DNA of 64,000 bases from contig NZ_BBMK01000004.1 in NCBI RefSeq assembly GCF_000755285.1, forward strand, positions 1-64,000, in the 5' to 3' direction. The position numbers and the translations under genes are program-made. Shown piece by piece: positions 47,104 to 57,321 of the stretch. Source of the DNA: Nonlabens ulvanivorans. Lineage in GTDB: Bacteria; Bacteroidota; Bacteroidia; Flavobacteriales; Flavobacteriaceae. The notes below the pieces were generated by a model that worked only from the letters and a program-made list of their open reading frames with translations, searched no databases and was not told the DNA's origin. Position 1 is the first letter of the stretch, and every line of letters starts with the position of its first letter.

Positions 47104-49576
47104 TTATAATCCAACTTCCCTTTCTATTTTAGTAATTACACTTGCTGAATATTTTCCTCTTAATTCCTCGTCCAACATTTGTTTGGCTTGGAATTTTTTA
47201 CCAGATTTAGTTTTTAAATAAATTAACCCTTTAAGGTAACTAAGTTTATTTCCAGTATTTTTATTGTCATGAAAATTGTTGTCATACATTGTCAAAGATT
47301 CTTTTAGTTCATAAAGATCGTTTTCTTTTCTAGTAATTTCTATTCTTTGAAGATAGAAATAAATACTATCAGGAAATTCCTCAATAGCACTATCTATTTT
47401 ACCTATTGCCTCTGAATATTGATTCATCATATAGTATTCATACCAAGCTGATGATTCTAAAAACATCCCTCTAGCCTTGTCGTGTCGATTTTCATTTAAT
47501 TCGATAAGAAGTTTTTGAAGCACTTCAGTTTTTTCAAAATCTTTTGAATTTTCATCTTTTATAATACATCTGAAATAGTTTTGTAAGTTGTAGACGTTAT
47601 TCTTATCAGCTCTATAGTTTTCTTCTGCTAACTCTCTTGCTTCTTCGAATTCTTCAAGATTTAAATGTACTTGAACTAATTCTCTTTTTGCTCTACGCAT
47701 GTTTGGATGTTCCTCTAATAATGTATGGAATTTAGCTTTTGCTTTTTCTAGCTGACCAACCATACGATAGTAAAAACCTAATAAAAGATTATGATCTGGA
47801 CCAGATACTTTTTGAACCTCTTTTAGCATTCTCCGATCCCTTAATCTAGCCAAAGCCTGACAAAGCCAAAATCGTACTTCATGAATTATTCTGCTATCAA
47901 GAAATGGAGAGTGAGGTAAAACTCTATCAGCTAGTGTAACCACATCATTAAACCTTTTCTCATTATTGTATAAACTCTTCATGGCGTTTAAAAAATGAGA
48001 AGGTATTAATAGTTCGTTCGGAACTTCTAATCCATTTTTTAATGCATACGTCGTACTTATATAGTAATCAGATAAATCACGTTCCAGTGTATTATAGTCT
48101 GACATGGAATGTAATACATGATCCCTAAATTTATTTTCATGAGAGGAATCAAGTTTTAAACCTAATCTCTGAACATAATCTTTAATCGCATCATTTGCAC
48201 GTATGTATTCTTTATTCGAAGTTGTGAATTCAATTAACATTTGATCAAAGAGCCTTTCAATAGTATCAAAGGTCTCTGCATTATCATTAAATATTTCGAT
48301 TAAAAGTGCCAAACTAACAAATTCTTGATTACAAATAAAAGTAAGAATTTGCATGGTAAATTCTTCTTTTTCAAATTGTTGCACTAGGTAGTCAACTTTT
48401 GTAGCATTATAGCTTACAATTTCATGTAGATGGTTTTTAACATACGGTAAACCTTCATTTTTTAATAAGGTTACGGCAAAATGAATTTGTTCAGGAAACC
48501 CAGTAAATAAAGAAGCTATTGTTTCAAAGTCTGCTCTTGATATCTTAATCTGTTCTAATTCAAGATATATTTGAAATAGTGTTTTTCTTTTCGTTTACTT
48601 TTAATTCTGGTATTGCAATAGCGAAAATTCTATTATTTCTAGAAATCTCTTTGAACTTTACTCTTCTACGAGATATTAATGAAATAAATAAACGGTTTAT
48701 ATGTTCAATTTTATTAATTATTTGTGTGAACCATTCAACTAAAAATCCATCTTCCTTTACAATACTAAAATTATCTACAATAGATAATAATTTTTCATGT
48801 TCCTCTATTTCTAAAAGTAAAGTTGTTGCTAACTCTACCTTTTTGTTCATTTCCATTTTAAGAAAATTTGTTAGTTCACTGCGACTTACATCTGAAAAAC
48901 CTAAATCATATAAACCAATAATAAAATTTTCTATACTATCTCTATAGTTAGTAACTAATGTAACTGGTGAATATTCAATTGTTACAATGTTAGTTTTAGT
49001 AAGACAGTGATTAGTGAATTTCCTTCTGCCAATTGAAGGAAGACCAGTTGCAATAAATACTATTGGTTTGGGTTTATCAAAATTGAAAATTCTTTCCTCA
49101 TAAGAAGGAATTTGTGATGTTCTTCCAACAAAAATATTTGATCGTTTTTGATTTTTAGGATATTGATTCCAATTCAACATTTTAAGTTGGGATGATATTC
49201 TGTTGCTTATTTTTGTTGGTTTTGAAACATATTTAAGATTATATTCTTCTTTCAACCAATCAGGTATTCTTGGATCATCGTAATTTATGTTTTTATCAAT
49301 AATTACAGGGTAAATTCTTAATAATGAATTACTATCTAATTTCTCTTTAGCTTCTTTAATCTCGGACTTTACCCAACTACTATTCAATGATTCATCAGAA
49401 ATAAACAAAACGAAAAGGCATGTTTGTTCAATACCAATAAATATTTCAGAAATTGTTTTTTCTCCTTCTTCAAAAGTATATTCATCATATACAATATCTT
49501 GTTTGCTGAGTTTTTTAGCTATTTCTCTAACAAAACCTTTTTGCGCACTACTATGGGAAAGAAATACTTTAGTCAT
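47104..49576 (-). CDS. TIR-STAND-type NTPase-TPR protein, candidate defence gene (frameshifted)
   Basis: 823 residues after repair of one extra A in the A5 run at 48582-48586 (minus strand). The fused reading EKKTLFQIYLELEQIKISRAD runs without break into the second half. The N-terminal TIR domain (residues 1-130) has VFLSHSSAQKGFV and SSWVKSEIKEA, with Glu72 at the catalytic NADase position. A STAND-like region follows: IFVGRTSQIPSYEERI (148-163), then a Walker A-like GLPSIGRRKF (178-187) in which GK[S/T] has become GRR. From about residue 430 the protein is a series of TPR-like helical repeats. TIR-STAND-TPR proteins are common antiphage immunity proteins. This gene lies 5 bases after mutB, at the end of the udk-divIC-mutA-mutB operon. 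Function is inferred. Confidence 0.7.
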
Positions 49577-49581
49577 ACCTA

Positions 49582-51708
49582 TTAACTCTTTAAAATGTTT
49601 AAAATATCAATCGCCGCTTCACTAATTTTAGTTCCAGGACCAAATACAGCAGCAACTCCAGCATCAAATAAGAATTGATAATCCTTACGTGGAATCACGC
49701 CACCAACTACTATCATAATGTCTTCACGGTCGTATTTTTTAAGTTCTTCCATTACTTGAGGAACTAGTGTTTTATGTCCTGCAGCTAAAGAACTTACACC
49801 AAGAACATGTACATCATTTTCCACAGCTTGCTTTGCAGCTTCGGCAGGTGTTTGAAACAGTGGACCTATGTCTACATCAAAGCCTACATCGGCATAGCCA
49901 GTGGCTACTACTTTTGCGCCACGATCGTGTCCGTCTTGCCCCCCCATTTTGGCAATCATAATTCGTGGTCTACGACCTTCTTTTTTTGCAAACGAATCTG
50001 CTAATTGTTGCGCTTTCGCGAAAACAGGATCATTCATAATCTCTTTTTTATAAACTCCTTGAACACTTTTAATTTGTGCACGATATCTTCCATAAACGCT
50101 CTCCAAAGCATCTGATATCTCACCTAAAGTAGCACGTTCTTGGGCTGCAATTACAGCAAGCTCGAGTAAGTTACCGTTTTTGCTTTTAGCACAATCCGTT
50201 AGGTTCTCAAGCGCTTTTTGAACCTGTGCTGTGTTTCTAGTCGATTTAATTTCTTTTAAACGATCTACTTGTTCAATGCGCACGGCAGCATTATCCACTT
50301 CTAGCGTATCAATGAGATCTTCATCTGGACTCGGGTATTTATTAACGCCTACTATGGTGTCTATACCGCTATCGATACGCGCTTGCTTCTTGGCAGCAGC
50401 TTCTTCAATACGCATTTTAGGAATTCCAGCTTCAATCGCTTTGGTCATACCGCCTAGTTCTTCAACTTCTTCAATAAGTTCCCATGCTTTATTAGCGATT
50501 TGATCAGTAAGTGACTCTACATAATAAGAACCAGCCCAAGGATCTACCGTTTTTGTAATTCCAGTTTCTTCTTGTAGAAATAATTGCGTGTTTCTGGCTA
50601 TACGTGCACTGAAGTCTGTAGGCAAAGCAATAGCTTCATCTAGTGCGTTAGTATGCAGACTCTGCGTTCCACCAAAAGCGGCCGCAGCTGCTTCAATAGT
50701 AGTACGTGCCACGTTATTAAAAGGATCTTGCTCTGTAAGTGACCAACCAGATGTCTGGCAATGTGTTCTTAAAGCTAGAGACTTAGCGTTTTTAGGGTTA
50801 AACTGTTTAATCATTTTAGCCCATAACATGCGTGCAGCACGCATCTTGGCAATTTCCATAAAGTGATTCATTCCTATGGCCCAGAAAAACGATAATCTAG
50901 GAGCAAAGGTGTCGATGTCCATTCCGGCGGCAAGACCTTTACGTACGTATTCCAATCCATCAGCTAGCGTGTAAGCTAGTTCAATATCACTCGTTGCTCC
51001 AGCTTCATACATGTGATAACCCGATATAGAAATCGAGTTAAATTTGGGCATATTTTTACTGGTGTATTCAAAGATGTCTGAGATGATTTGCATACTAGGC
51101 GATGGCGGATAGATATAAGTATTACGCACCATAAATTCCTTTAAGATGTCGTTTTGTATTGTTCCACTTAATAAAGCAGGATCTACTCCTTGCTCCATCG
51201 CAGCAACTATATAAAATGCCATGATAGGTAACACGGCACCATTCATAGTCATAGAAACAGACATCTTATCTAATGGGATTCCATCAAAAAGCACTTTCAT
51301 GTCTTCAACACTATCGATAGCTACACCAGCCTTTCCTACATCACCTACCACACGCTCATGATCACTATCATAACCACGATGTGTTGCAAGGTCAAAGGCG
51401 ACAGAAAGTCCTTTCTGTCCAGCAGCGAGATTGCGTCTGTAAAAGGCATTAGACTCAGTCGCGCTAGAAAATCCTGCATACTGTCGCACAGTCCACGGAC
51501 GGCGCACATACATGGTAGAATAGGGACCACGTAAATTAGGAGCCAGTCCAGCTACATAATTCAAGTGTTCCAGATCTTCTATGTCATCTTTAGAATAGTA
51601 TTTTTTAATGGCGATTCCTTCAGACGTTTCATAAGCTGGGATGTCAACCTTTTGAGAAGAAGCGAAATTGAAATCGGCTGTTACTTGAGATATATCTTTT
51701 CTTTTCAT
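49582..51708 (-). CDS. mutB: Methylmalonyl-CoA mutase, large (catalytic) subunit
   Basis: 708 residues. The substrate-binding barrel carries [20 protein letters not shown] and [16 protein letters not shown]. The C-terminal B12 domain has the base-off cobalamin signature [20 protein letters not shown], whose His binds cobalt. It converts succinyl-CoA and (R)-methylmalonyl-CoA, linking propionate metabolism to the TCA cycle. The ATG overlaps the mutA stop as TAATG, so translation is coupled. A decayed palindrome copy is read as VFAKAQQ in the linker before the B12 domain. The next gene, the TIR protein, starts 5 bases after the stop. Confidence 0.95.
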   Translation of the reverse strand: MKRKDISQVTADFNFASSQKVDIPAYETSEGIAIKKYYSKDDIEDLEHLNYVAGLAPNLRGPYSTMYVRRPWTVRQYAGFSSATESNAFYRRNLAAGQKGLSVAFDLATHRGYDSDHERVVGDVGKAGVAIDSVEDMKVLFDGIPLDKMSVSMTMNGAVLPIMAFYIVAAMEQGVDPALLSGTIQNDILKEFMVRNTYIYPPSPSMQIISDIFEYTSKNMPKFNSISISGYHMYEAGATSDIELAYTLADGLEYVRKGLAAGMDIDTFAPRLSFFWAIGMNHFMEIAKMRAARMLWAKMIKQFNPKNAKSLALRTHCQTSGWSLTEQDPFNNVARTTIEAAAAAFGGTQSLHTNALDEAIALPTDFSARIARNTQLFLQEETGITKTVDPWAGSYYVESLTDQIANKAWELIEEVEELGGMTKAIEAGIPKMRIEEAAAKKQARIDSGIDTIVGVNKYPSPDEDLIDTLEVDNAAVRIEQVDRLKEIKSTRNTAQVQKALENLTDCAKSKNGNLLELAVIAAQERATLGEISDALESVYGRYRAQIKSVQGVYKKEIMNDPVFAKAQQLADSFAKKEGRRPRIMIAKMGGQDGHDRGAKVVATGYADVGFDVDIGPLFQTPAEAAKQAVENDVHVLGVSSLAAGHKTLVPQVMEELKKYDREDIMIVVGGVIPRKDYQFLFDAGVAAVFGPGTKISEAAIDILNILKS
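50011..50026. repeat. Decayed copy of the dispersed palindrome inside mutB
   Basis: CGCTTTCGCGAAA is intact and the last three bases have diverged. It is read as FAKAQ. Confidence 0.5.
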
Positions 51709-53089
51709 TACATCTGTGCTTTTTCTATAGCTTGTGCTATTCTAGTAGGAACAATAGGAGCAATCAAGGTTTTACGAGGATTTGTTTTTACAAATGGGTA
51801 TAGTTCATACTCTTTTTGTAAAGGCAAATCAGCGTTCGGGTATTTATTAACGCCAACCATGATTTTCTTTTGATTGTTTAAATCATTCAATTCTTGAGAA
51901 GCACTTTGTTTGATTTTGCGCTGTATGGTACCATCAAATAACGACTGTACAAAACCACCACCATTTTCAATAGTTTTAAAAAGCTCTAGCGCCTTCTCTG
52001 TAAGTTGTTTTGTGAGTGTATCGATATAGTAAGAACCATCGGCCGCATTATTGATTTTATCTAGGTAAGCTTCGTCTTTAAGAATACGTAATTGATTGCG
52101 CGCTATACGATCACCAAACTCGTTTTCTTTGTTAAAAAACGCATCATAAGATAAATTATAAACGGTATCTGCACCACCTAAAACGGCACTCATGCATTCT
52201 GTTGTGGTGCGTAATAAATTGACATTGTAGTCAAGTAAAGATTTATTTCGATGGCTTGGACTTGCTGTAATATAGCACTTTAAGTCCATGCCATAGAGGT
52301 TGCCTATAGCATTGGTAATTAATCTGTAAGATCTATACTTTGCAATTTCCATAAAGTAATTGCTGCCTATAGTAGTATCTATGTTGATTCTTTTTTCTGC
52401 TTTCGCGAAAGCATTATTAACATCAACATCATGCTCTTTACTGGTGTCGCAATAATGATTTAAATACTCGTTTAAATGTGCGGCATAATAACCTAATTCT
52501 TGAGTAATAGTAGCTCCAGAATTTTGATACAAACTTGTATTTACTGTAAACTGAGAAAAGTATCCAGAATAAGATTTTATAAAATCGGCATAGTGTTTAT
52601 AATCTTTTTTTAAATCTTTAAACCAGTTTCCATCACTGGCTAATTGATGAATGATATCTATATGAACATATGCCTTAGGATTGATATCGTGTACTTGTTT
52701 TACATAATCCAGATCCATAAATTGTGGATGGATTTGAATTCCGTATTCGGGTAATCCTTTTAGTAAAACAGCTGGGTCAATGTCTTTATTAGGAATGATG
52801 AAAAGTACACCTTCACTACCACGTTTTAAACGTCTTTTGCTTTCTTATTTGCTGCAGTGGCATTACCCGCAAAAATTCTTTGAGAAATAAACCAATTGTC
52901 TGTGGCGCGAGCAGGAATGTTTATTTGAGGTGCACTATCACTATGGTAAATAGGTTTAATGTTAATTCCCGCATTTGTTTTAGTCACTAGTGTCTCATTA
53001 TAATCAGCACCTTTAAGGTCCATCTGGATTTTTTGTTTCCAAGCAGTTTCTGAGACAGGTTCAAAATCTTCAAACAATCGATTACTCAT
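51708..53089 (-). CDS. mutA: Methylmalonyl-CoA mutase, small subunit (frameshifted)
   Basis: 460 residues after repair. The N-terminal part ([22 protein letters not shown]) and the main part are in different frames. Adding one base at the AAA run 52828-52830 gives [20 protein letters not shown] and continues [19 protein letters not shown]. The small subunit has the barrel fold but lacks the B12-binding domain and forms a heterodimer with MutB. Its stop overlaps the mutB start by one base, and its start overlaps the DivIC gene by 8 bases. A palindrome copy is read as AFAKAEK at 52399-52412. Confidence 0.9.
52399..52412. repeat. Dispersed palindrome (14-base core) inside mutA
   Basis: Perfect core GCTTTCGCGAAAGC, read as AFAKAEKR. 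Confidence 0.8.
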
Positions 53090-53417
53090 TAGGGTCTTTT
53101 TTTAGGGAATCTGCGTGTTGTATGATAAACACTTCTTCATTCTCTCGCTTCATTAAATAACGTTCACGGGCAAACTTTTCAATGCCAGCGCTATCTTTCA
53201 ATGCTTTAATTCTGTTTTGATCTTTTAGGATACCACGTTTATAGAAATCAACATTTTGTTCCTTTTCTGCAATTTGTTGATCTAGTTCTCTATGGGAAGT
53301 AAGCCACGCGTTTGCATCTAAGAATAAAATCCATATCACAAATATGATACTGATAAGTACGTACTTATTAGTAAAAACTTTCCAATATCTATTCTGTTTT
53401 AACTGATTCCACTTCAT
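53082..53417 (-). CDS. FtsB/DivIC-family septum protein
   Basis: 111 residues. A short basic cytoplasmic N-terminus is followed by one membrane helix (YVLISIIFVIWILFLDANAW), then a coiled coil (HRELDQQIAEKEQNVDFYKRGI), and ends with a conserved block (GIEKFARERYLMKRENEEVF). This is the typical layout of FtsB/DivIC proteins, which bridge FtsL and FtsQ in the division machinery. It lies 10 bases after udk and overlaps mutA by 8 bases. The N-terminus is intact. Confidence 0.85.
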   Translation of the reverse strand: MKWNQLKQNRYWKVFTNKYVLISIIFVIWILFLDANAWLTSHRELDQQIAEKEQNVDFYKRGILKDQNRIKALKDSAGIEKFARERYLMKRENEEVFIIQHADSLKKDPNE

Positions 53418-53427
53418 TATGTGAAAT

Positions 53428-54045
53428 TTAAGAAAATTCAGCCAATCGTTGGTCGATTATACCTCTTAAGATTTGAACACCTACCGTATTAAATCGGTTA
53501 GTAGGTATAATAACATCTGCATAGGCCTTAGTAGGCTCAATAAATTGCTGATGCATAGGTTTTAATGTATTTTGATAACGCTCTAGAACTTCTGTAAGAT
53601 CACGTCCACGATCTGCGATATCTCTTTTTAATCTACGTATCAATCGCTCATCACTATCACAGTCTATATACACTTTAATGTCAAAAAGGTCTCTAATACG
53701 CGGTTGTGTGAGGATCAAAATACCTTCAACAATAACCACTTTTGAAGGTGCCGTTTTAACCACTTCACCAGTACGGTTGTGCTCTACAAAAGAGTAAACT
53801 GGTTGATCAATTGTTTTTCCTTCTTTAAGCTCTAGCAAGTGTTTTTCTAAAAGTTCAAAATCGATACTTCCTGGGTGATCAAAGTTGATTTTTACTCGTT
53901 CTTCATAGCTTAAATGAGAAGTATCTTTATAATAGGAATCTTGAGAGATAACATTTACATCGTGATCTGGATAAGTGTGTACCATCTGGTCAACGACTGT
54001 GGTTTTTCCACTTCCTGTACCACCAGCTATTCCTAGTATAAGCAT
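53428..54045 (-). CDS. udk: Uridine kinase
   Basis: 205 residues. The Walker A loop GGTGSGKT is at residues 8-15. The segments VNVISQDSYYKDTSHLS, KINFDHPGSIDFELLEKHL and VVIVEGILIL are the conserved uridine kinase blocks, with the Asp/Glu pair of the active site. IKVYIDCDSDERLIRRLKRD and the C-terminal YADVIIPTNRFN follow. It phosphorylates uridine and cytidine in pyrimidine salvage, in the cytoplasm. It is the first gene of a leftward operon (udk, divIC, mutA, mutB, TIR) behind a TATTTTTG -7 element. Confidence 0.93.
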   Translation of the reverse strand: MLILGIAGGTGSGKTTVVDQMVHTYPDHDVNVISQDSYYKDTSHLSYEERVKINFDHPGSIDFELLEKHLLELKEGKTIDQPVYSFVEHNRTGEVVKTAPSKVVIVEGILILTQPRIRDLFDIKVYIDCDSDERLIRRLKRDIADRGRDLTEVLERYQNTLKPMHQQFIEPTKAYADVIIPTNRFNTVGVQILRGIIDQRLAEFS

Positions 54046-54064
54046 TTGATTTATTTAATTTGTG

Positions 54065-54072
54065 CAAAAATA
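54065..54072 (-). promoter_or_regulatory. Bacteroidetes -7 element (TATTTTTG on the minus strand) of udk
   Basis: 20 bases before the udk start codon. The -33 region (near 54092) has no clear TTG. Confidence 0.55.
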
Positions 54073-54221
54073 GGGATTTGAACTTGAAATAGAACTCGAA
54101 CTACAAAGCGAACTTCAATTTGAAAATGATTTTAATTTCAAAAAATAGTTCATGTTTGAATGCAATGGAGAATCAAATGATTCAATTGAATGATTAGTGC
54201 ATTCCTATTCAACCATACAGT

Positions 54222-55457
54222 CTAATTTTCTCTCATCGACATCATACGTTGATATAAAGTGGGATGTGAGTAATTGAAAAACACATATACTGGATGTGGT
54301 GTAAGATTACTTAAACTGGTTTTGTTTAATTTCTTTAACGCAGCAATTAATGGTTCAGCTTCATAAGTGTCTCGAGCATATGCATCTGCCTGGTATTCAA
54401 ATTTTCGCGAAAGCGAACTCATAACTATTCCAGTAACCGTAGAGATAGGTGAGTAAAGAAGACCAAAGGCTACTAGACCAACGTGAAATGACGGTATTGT
54501 AACGCCTAGCGCTTGTGATAAAGTAGTGCTATCTACAAATAATGAAAATAGCCATAGTGTAAATCCTGTCGTTATTGTACTTGCAATGAGGTTATAAATG
54601 ATGTGTTTTCTTTTATAATGACCTACCTCGTGAGCGAGAACGGCAACTATTTCTTCTTCAGTTAGTTTAGAAATTAAAGTATCATAAAGTGTAACACGTT
54701 TTTCACTACCAAAACCGCTGAAATATGCATTTGCCTTAGTAGATCTTTTACTACCATCAATTACAAAAACCTTATCGAGTTGAAAGCCTACACCTTGCGC
54801 ATAGTTTGCTATGGATGCTTTTAAAGAACCTTCTTCTAGTGGTGTTTGTTTATTAAAAAGCGGTACAAACCAGCGTGCATAAAACATATTCATCAATAAA
54901 GAAATTGCAAATATCAATATCCACACATACCACCAGAAATTTGGGCCAGTCCAATTATAACAAACAATTACTAGAGATAAAATGCCGCCACCTAGAATAG
55001 CGGTAAGCAACCAACCTTTGATTTTATCGATGATAAATGTTTTTATTGTTGTTTTATTGAAACCAAATTTTTCTTCAATCACAAAAGTAGAATAGTAGGA
55101 GAAAGGTAGCGAGATGATCTCGCCAGCTGCAGCTATGACCGTAAAGAATAACAAACCTACAAGTACATCGTGATTTACTAAGGTACGTGCCCAGCTATCT
55201 ATAATAGCAAATCCATCGTAAAACAAGAAAATAAGAATAGCGATAAAAGAAATACTGCTGCTTAATAAACTGAATCTATAATTAGTCTTTTTATATTCTT
55301 GTGATTTTGCATACTCATCGCCATCATAAACATCTTGCAACTCTTGCGGAATCTCTTTAGAATACCAGGTATAGTTAAGAAAACCAAGAAGCTGATCTAA
55401 TAAAAAATCAAAAATAAGAATCCCGATTATAAGGTAAAACAATGTTATGGCGTCCAT
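54222..55457 (-). CDS. M48-family CAAX prenyl protease-like (Ste24 type)
   Basis: 411 residues with about seven membrane helices. The zinc motif HEVGH is at residues 276-280 (VLAHEVGHYKRKH), and the third ligand Glu is in SRKFEYQADAYA near residue 350. LYDTLISKLTEEEIVAV precedes the zinc helix. Bacterial Ste24 homologues are integral-membrane proteases; the natural substrate is unknown because bacteria do not prenylate proteins in the eukaryotic way. It is monocistronic. A decayed palindrome copy encodes SLSRKFEY at 54400-54415. Confidence 0.88.
   Translation of the reverse strand: MDAITLFYLIIGILIFDFLLDQLLGFLNYTWYSKEIPQELQDVYDGDEYAKSQEYKKTNYRFSLLSSSISFIAILIFLFYDGFAIIDSWARTLVNHDVLVGLLFFTVIAAAGEIISLPFSYYSTFVIEEKFGFNKTTIKTFIIDKIKGWLLTAILGGGILSLVIVCYNWTGPNFWWYVWILIFAISLLMNMFYARWFVPLFNKQTPLEEGSLKASIANYAQGVGFQLDKVFVIDGSKRSTKANAYFSGFGSEKRVTLYDTLISKLTEEEIVAVLAHEVGHYKRKHIIYNLIASTITTGFTLWLFSLFVDSTTLSQALGVTIPSFHVGLVAFGLLYSPISTVTGIVMSSLSRKFEYQADAYARDTYEAEPLIAALKKLNKTSLSNLTPHPVYVFFNYSHPTLYQRMMSMREN
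54400..54415. repeat. Decayed copy of the dispersed palindrome inside the Ste24-type gene
   Basis: Left arm diverged; TTTCGCGAAAGCG is intact. It is read as LSRKF next to the third zinc ligand. Confidence 0.5.
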
Positions 55458-55470
55458 GTTTAGTTTTTCA

Positions 55471-55478
55471 CAAATGTA
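55471..55478 (-). promoter_or_regulatory. Bacteroidetes -7 element (TACATTTG on the minus strand) of the Ste24-type gene
   Basis: Matches TAnnTTTG, 14 bases before the start codon. Confidence 0.5.
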
Positions 55479-55498
55479 GTTGTAAATGGTAAGTTTTT

Positions 55499-56314
55499 TT
55501 ATTTGAAATCACGCTGTCTTTTGGCTTCAAAAATCAATATTGCAGCGCTTACAGAGAGATTCATAGAATCTATGGTGCCACTCATAGGAATTATAATATT
55601 TTGCAAGGCAGCATCTCGCATTTCTTGAGATAAACCGGTAGCTTCAGTTCCTAGTGCAATGGCGCTTCCGGTAGTATAATCCATGACATCATAGCGTTCA
55701 CTAGATTGTAATGTAGCTGCATATAAGTTGATGTTTTGCGATTGCAGGAATTTCACAACATCGCTCGTTGTACCTGTTGCGGTAGGAACGGTAAACACAC
55801 AGCCTACACTAGATCGTACTACATTAGGATTAAAAAGATCTGCCACTGGATTTGCGATGATGACCGCATCTACTTTTGCAGCATCTGCAGTTCTTAATAT
55901 AGCACCTAGATTTCCAGGTTTCTCAGGCGACTCTGCGATGAGAATTAATGGGTTTTTAGATAGTTTTAGGTCTTGTAGTTGTTGTGATTTCGCTTTTGCG
56001 AAAGCGATAACACCTTCTGTTCCTGTCCTGTAAGCAAGTTTTTCATATACTTCTTGAGTAACTGATATAACTTCTGGATTACTATTGATATTTATTTTAT
56101 CGTAGACATCACTAGCTTCAAAATCTTCTGTATTCAAAAGAATAGATCCACAGATTAATAGTTGTTGTAACTCAAAACCACCTTGATCGCATAGCATCAC
56201 CTCGCGTTGTCCTTCTACAAGAAAGAGGCCTTCTTTTTTTCGAGCTTTACTCTTACGTTGCAATAACTCTGCGTGACGGATAATGGCGTTGTGTGGACTG
56301 GTAATGTGTTTCAT
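55499..56314 (-). CDS. SpoU/TrmH-family RNA methyltransferase
   Basis: 271 residues from the ATG at 56314. The N-terminal part (NAIIRHAELLQRKSKARKKEGLF) is the substrate-binding domain of the TrmH/RlmB group. The C-terminal SPOUT domain has LILIAESPEKPGNLGAILRTAD, the knot segment IALGTEATGLSQEMRD and IPMSGTIDSMNLSVSAAI, all parts of the S-adenosylmethionine trefoil knot. It 2'-O-methylates a tRNA or rRNA residue, which the sequence does not identify. A decayed palindrome copy is read as IAFAKAK at 55991-56006. Confidence 0.88.
   Translation of the reverse strand: MKHITSPHNAIIRHAELLQRKSKARKKEGLFLVEGQREVMLCDQGGFELQQLLICGSILLNTEDFEASDVYDKININSNPEVISVTQEVYEKLAYRTGTEGVIAFAKAKSQQLQDLKLSKNPLILIAESPEKPGNLGAILRTADAAKVDAVIIANPVADLFNPNVVRSSVGCVFTVPTATGTTSDVVKFLQSQNINLYAATLQSSERYDVMDYTTGSAIALGTEATGLSQEMRDAALQNIIIPMSGTIDSMNLSVSAAILIFEAKRQRDFK
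55991..56006. repeat. Near-perfect copy of the dispersed palindrome inside the SpoU gene
   Basis: One mismatch (CGCTTTTGCGAAAGCG). It is read as AFAKA. Confidence 0.6.
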
Positions 56315-56319
56315 CAAAG

Positions 56320-56327
56320 CAAAGGTA
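56320..56327 (-). promoter_or_regulatory. Bacteroidetes -7 element (TACCTTTG on the minus strand) of the SpoU gene
   Basis: Matches TAnnTTTG only 6 bases before the ATG, so the leader would be very short. Confidence 0.4.
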
Positions 56328-56486
56328 AGTGGATTTTGAGTGATATTTAAAACGATGATAAAATCTTTTGAATAGCTCAGAGAGCTAATTTTTAGTCAGT
56401 TTTTCTTATTTGATTATTGATTTTGAATATCTATTGTAAAGGCTCATAAACTATGTTTAAACTATCTTTATAATAAATTAAAAACT

Positions 56487-56885
56487 ATGAATTTTCACAC
56501 TAGAAAATGGATTAAACCTGAAGATTTAAATCCTAACGGAACCTTATTTGGTGGACGACTATTAGAATGGATTGATGAAGAAGCAGCTCTCTATGCCATT
56601 ATCCAAATAGAGAATCAAAAAGTAGTTACTAAATATATGAGTGAAATCAACTTTAGAGCCAGTGCAAAACCTGGTGACATTGTTGAGATAGGACTAGAGG
56701 TAAACAAATTTGGTAGATCATCTATAGACCTGAAATGCGAGGTACGTAACAAGATGACCTATGAAACTATAATTACTATCGAGAATATTATATTAGTTAA
56801 TCTTGATGAAGATGGTAAACCTCTCGCGCATGGAAAGACAGAAGTTGAATATCAATCTGATCGAATGAAAAAGAAAGGCTTTTAA
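56487..56885 (+). CDS. Acyl-CoA thioesterase, hotdog fold (YciA-like)
   Basis: 132 residues. The hotdog-fold active-site segment NGTLFGGRLLEWIDEEAALYA and the following EINFRASAKPGDIVEIGLEV and TIENIILVNLDEDGK are those of the YciA/BFIT family of acyl-CoA thioesterases. The residues GTLFGG-x-LLEWID are the conserved catalytic region. It hydrolyses acyl-CoA to free fatty acid and CoA in the cytoplasm, and chain-length preference cannot be read. Its end overlaps the DUF3817 gene by 4 bases, convergently. Confidence 0.88.
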   Translation: MNFHTRKWIKPEDLNPNGTLFGGRLLEWIDEEAALYAIIQIENQKVVTKYMSEINFRASAKPGDIVEIGLEVNKFGRSSIDLKCEVRNKMTYETIITIENIILVNLDEDGKPLAHGKTEVEYQSDRMKKKGF

Positions 56886-57172
56886 GCTTTCACTTGATCA
56901 TCATTTAAGTACTTTTCTTCCATCCAAAAAGTTCCAAACGGTACAACAGACATCGCTAACACAATAAGTAATGTCTTAAAGCTCCATTTATTAAGTTGAG
57001 CTACTATTATTGCTAACACTATATAGGATAAAAATAAAACTCCATGAGCCATTCCTATAATCTTGTTAGGCATGGGCATCGCTGCTAGATATTTCAAAGG
57101 CATGGTTACAAAAAGGATTAATAAGAAAGAATATCCTTCGGTAATGGCTAGGTATTTGAAAAACTTGTTCAT
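56882..57172 (-). CDS. DUF3817 membrane protein
   Basis: 96 residues with three membrane helices. FFKYLAITEGYSFLLILFVTMPLKY and MAHGVLFLSYIVLAIIV are typical of DUF3817, a small family of integral membrane proteins without known function. The last helix is VLAMSVVPFGTFWMEEKYL. It is convergent with the thioesterase gene and has a -7 element 19 bases before its start. Confidence 0.8.
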   Translation of the reverse strand: MNKFFKYLAITEGYSFLLILFVTMPLKYLAAMPMPNKIIGMAHGVLFLSYIVLAIIVAQLNKWSFKTLLIVLAMSVVPFGTFWMEEKYLNDDQVKA

Positions 57173-57190
57173 AGCAGTTAATTATAATTG

Positions 57191-57198
57191 CAAAGATA
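57191..57198 (-). promoter_or_regulatory. Bacteroidetes -7 element (TATCTTTG on the minus strand) of DUF3817
   Basis: Matches TAnnTTTG, 19 bases before the start codon. Confidence 0.5.
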
Positions 57199-57295
57199 AG
57201 CTCTAACAGTTTTTTATACTGCTTATTATGATTCTAAAAGCATGTATTTGTTGGTGAAATATTTGTTAAAATAGAAGTAGATGAAGTTGCGCTAT

Positions 57296-57303
57296 TATCT
57301 TTG
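57296..57303 (+). promoter_or_regulatory. Bacteroidetes -7 element TATCTTTG of the FAD oxidoreductase gene
   Basis: Matches TAnnTTTG, 18 bases before the ATG at 57322. Confidence 0.5.
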
Positions 57304-57321
57304 CAGACTCAATAAAATTTA

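Noticed and set aside
47104..49576. Insertion sequence or integrase flanking the TIR gene
   Set aside because: No transposase, inverted terminal repeats or tRNA are visible on either side; the gene borders are only short intergenic gaps.
49767..50866. Several forward frames opposite mutB
   Set aside because: They are shadows of a conserved 708-residue enzyme on the minus strand and match nothing.
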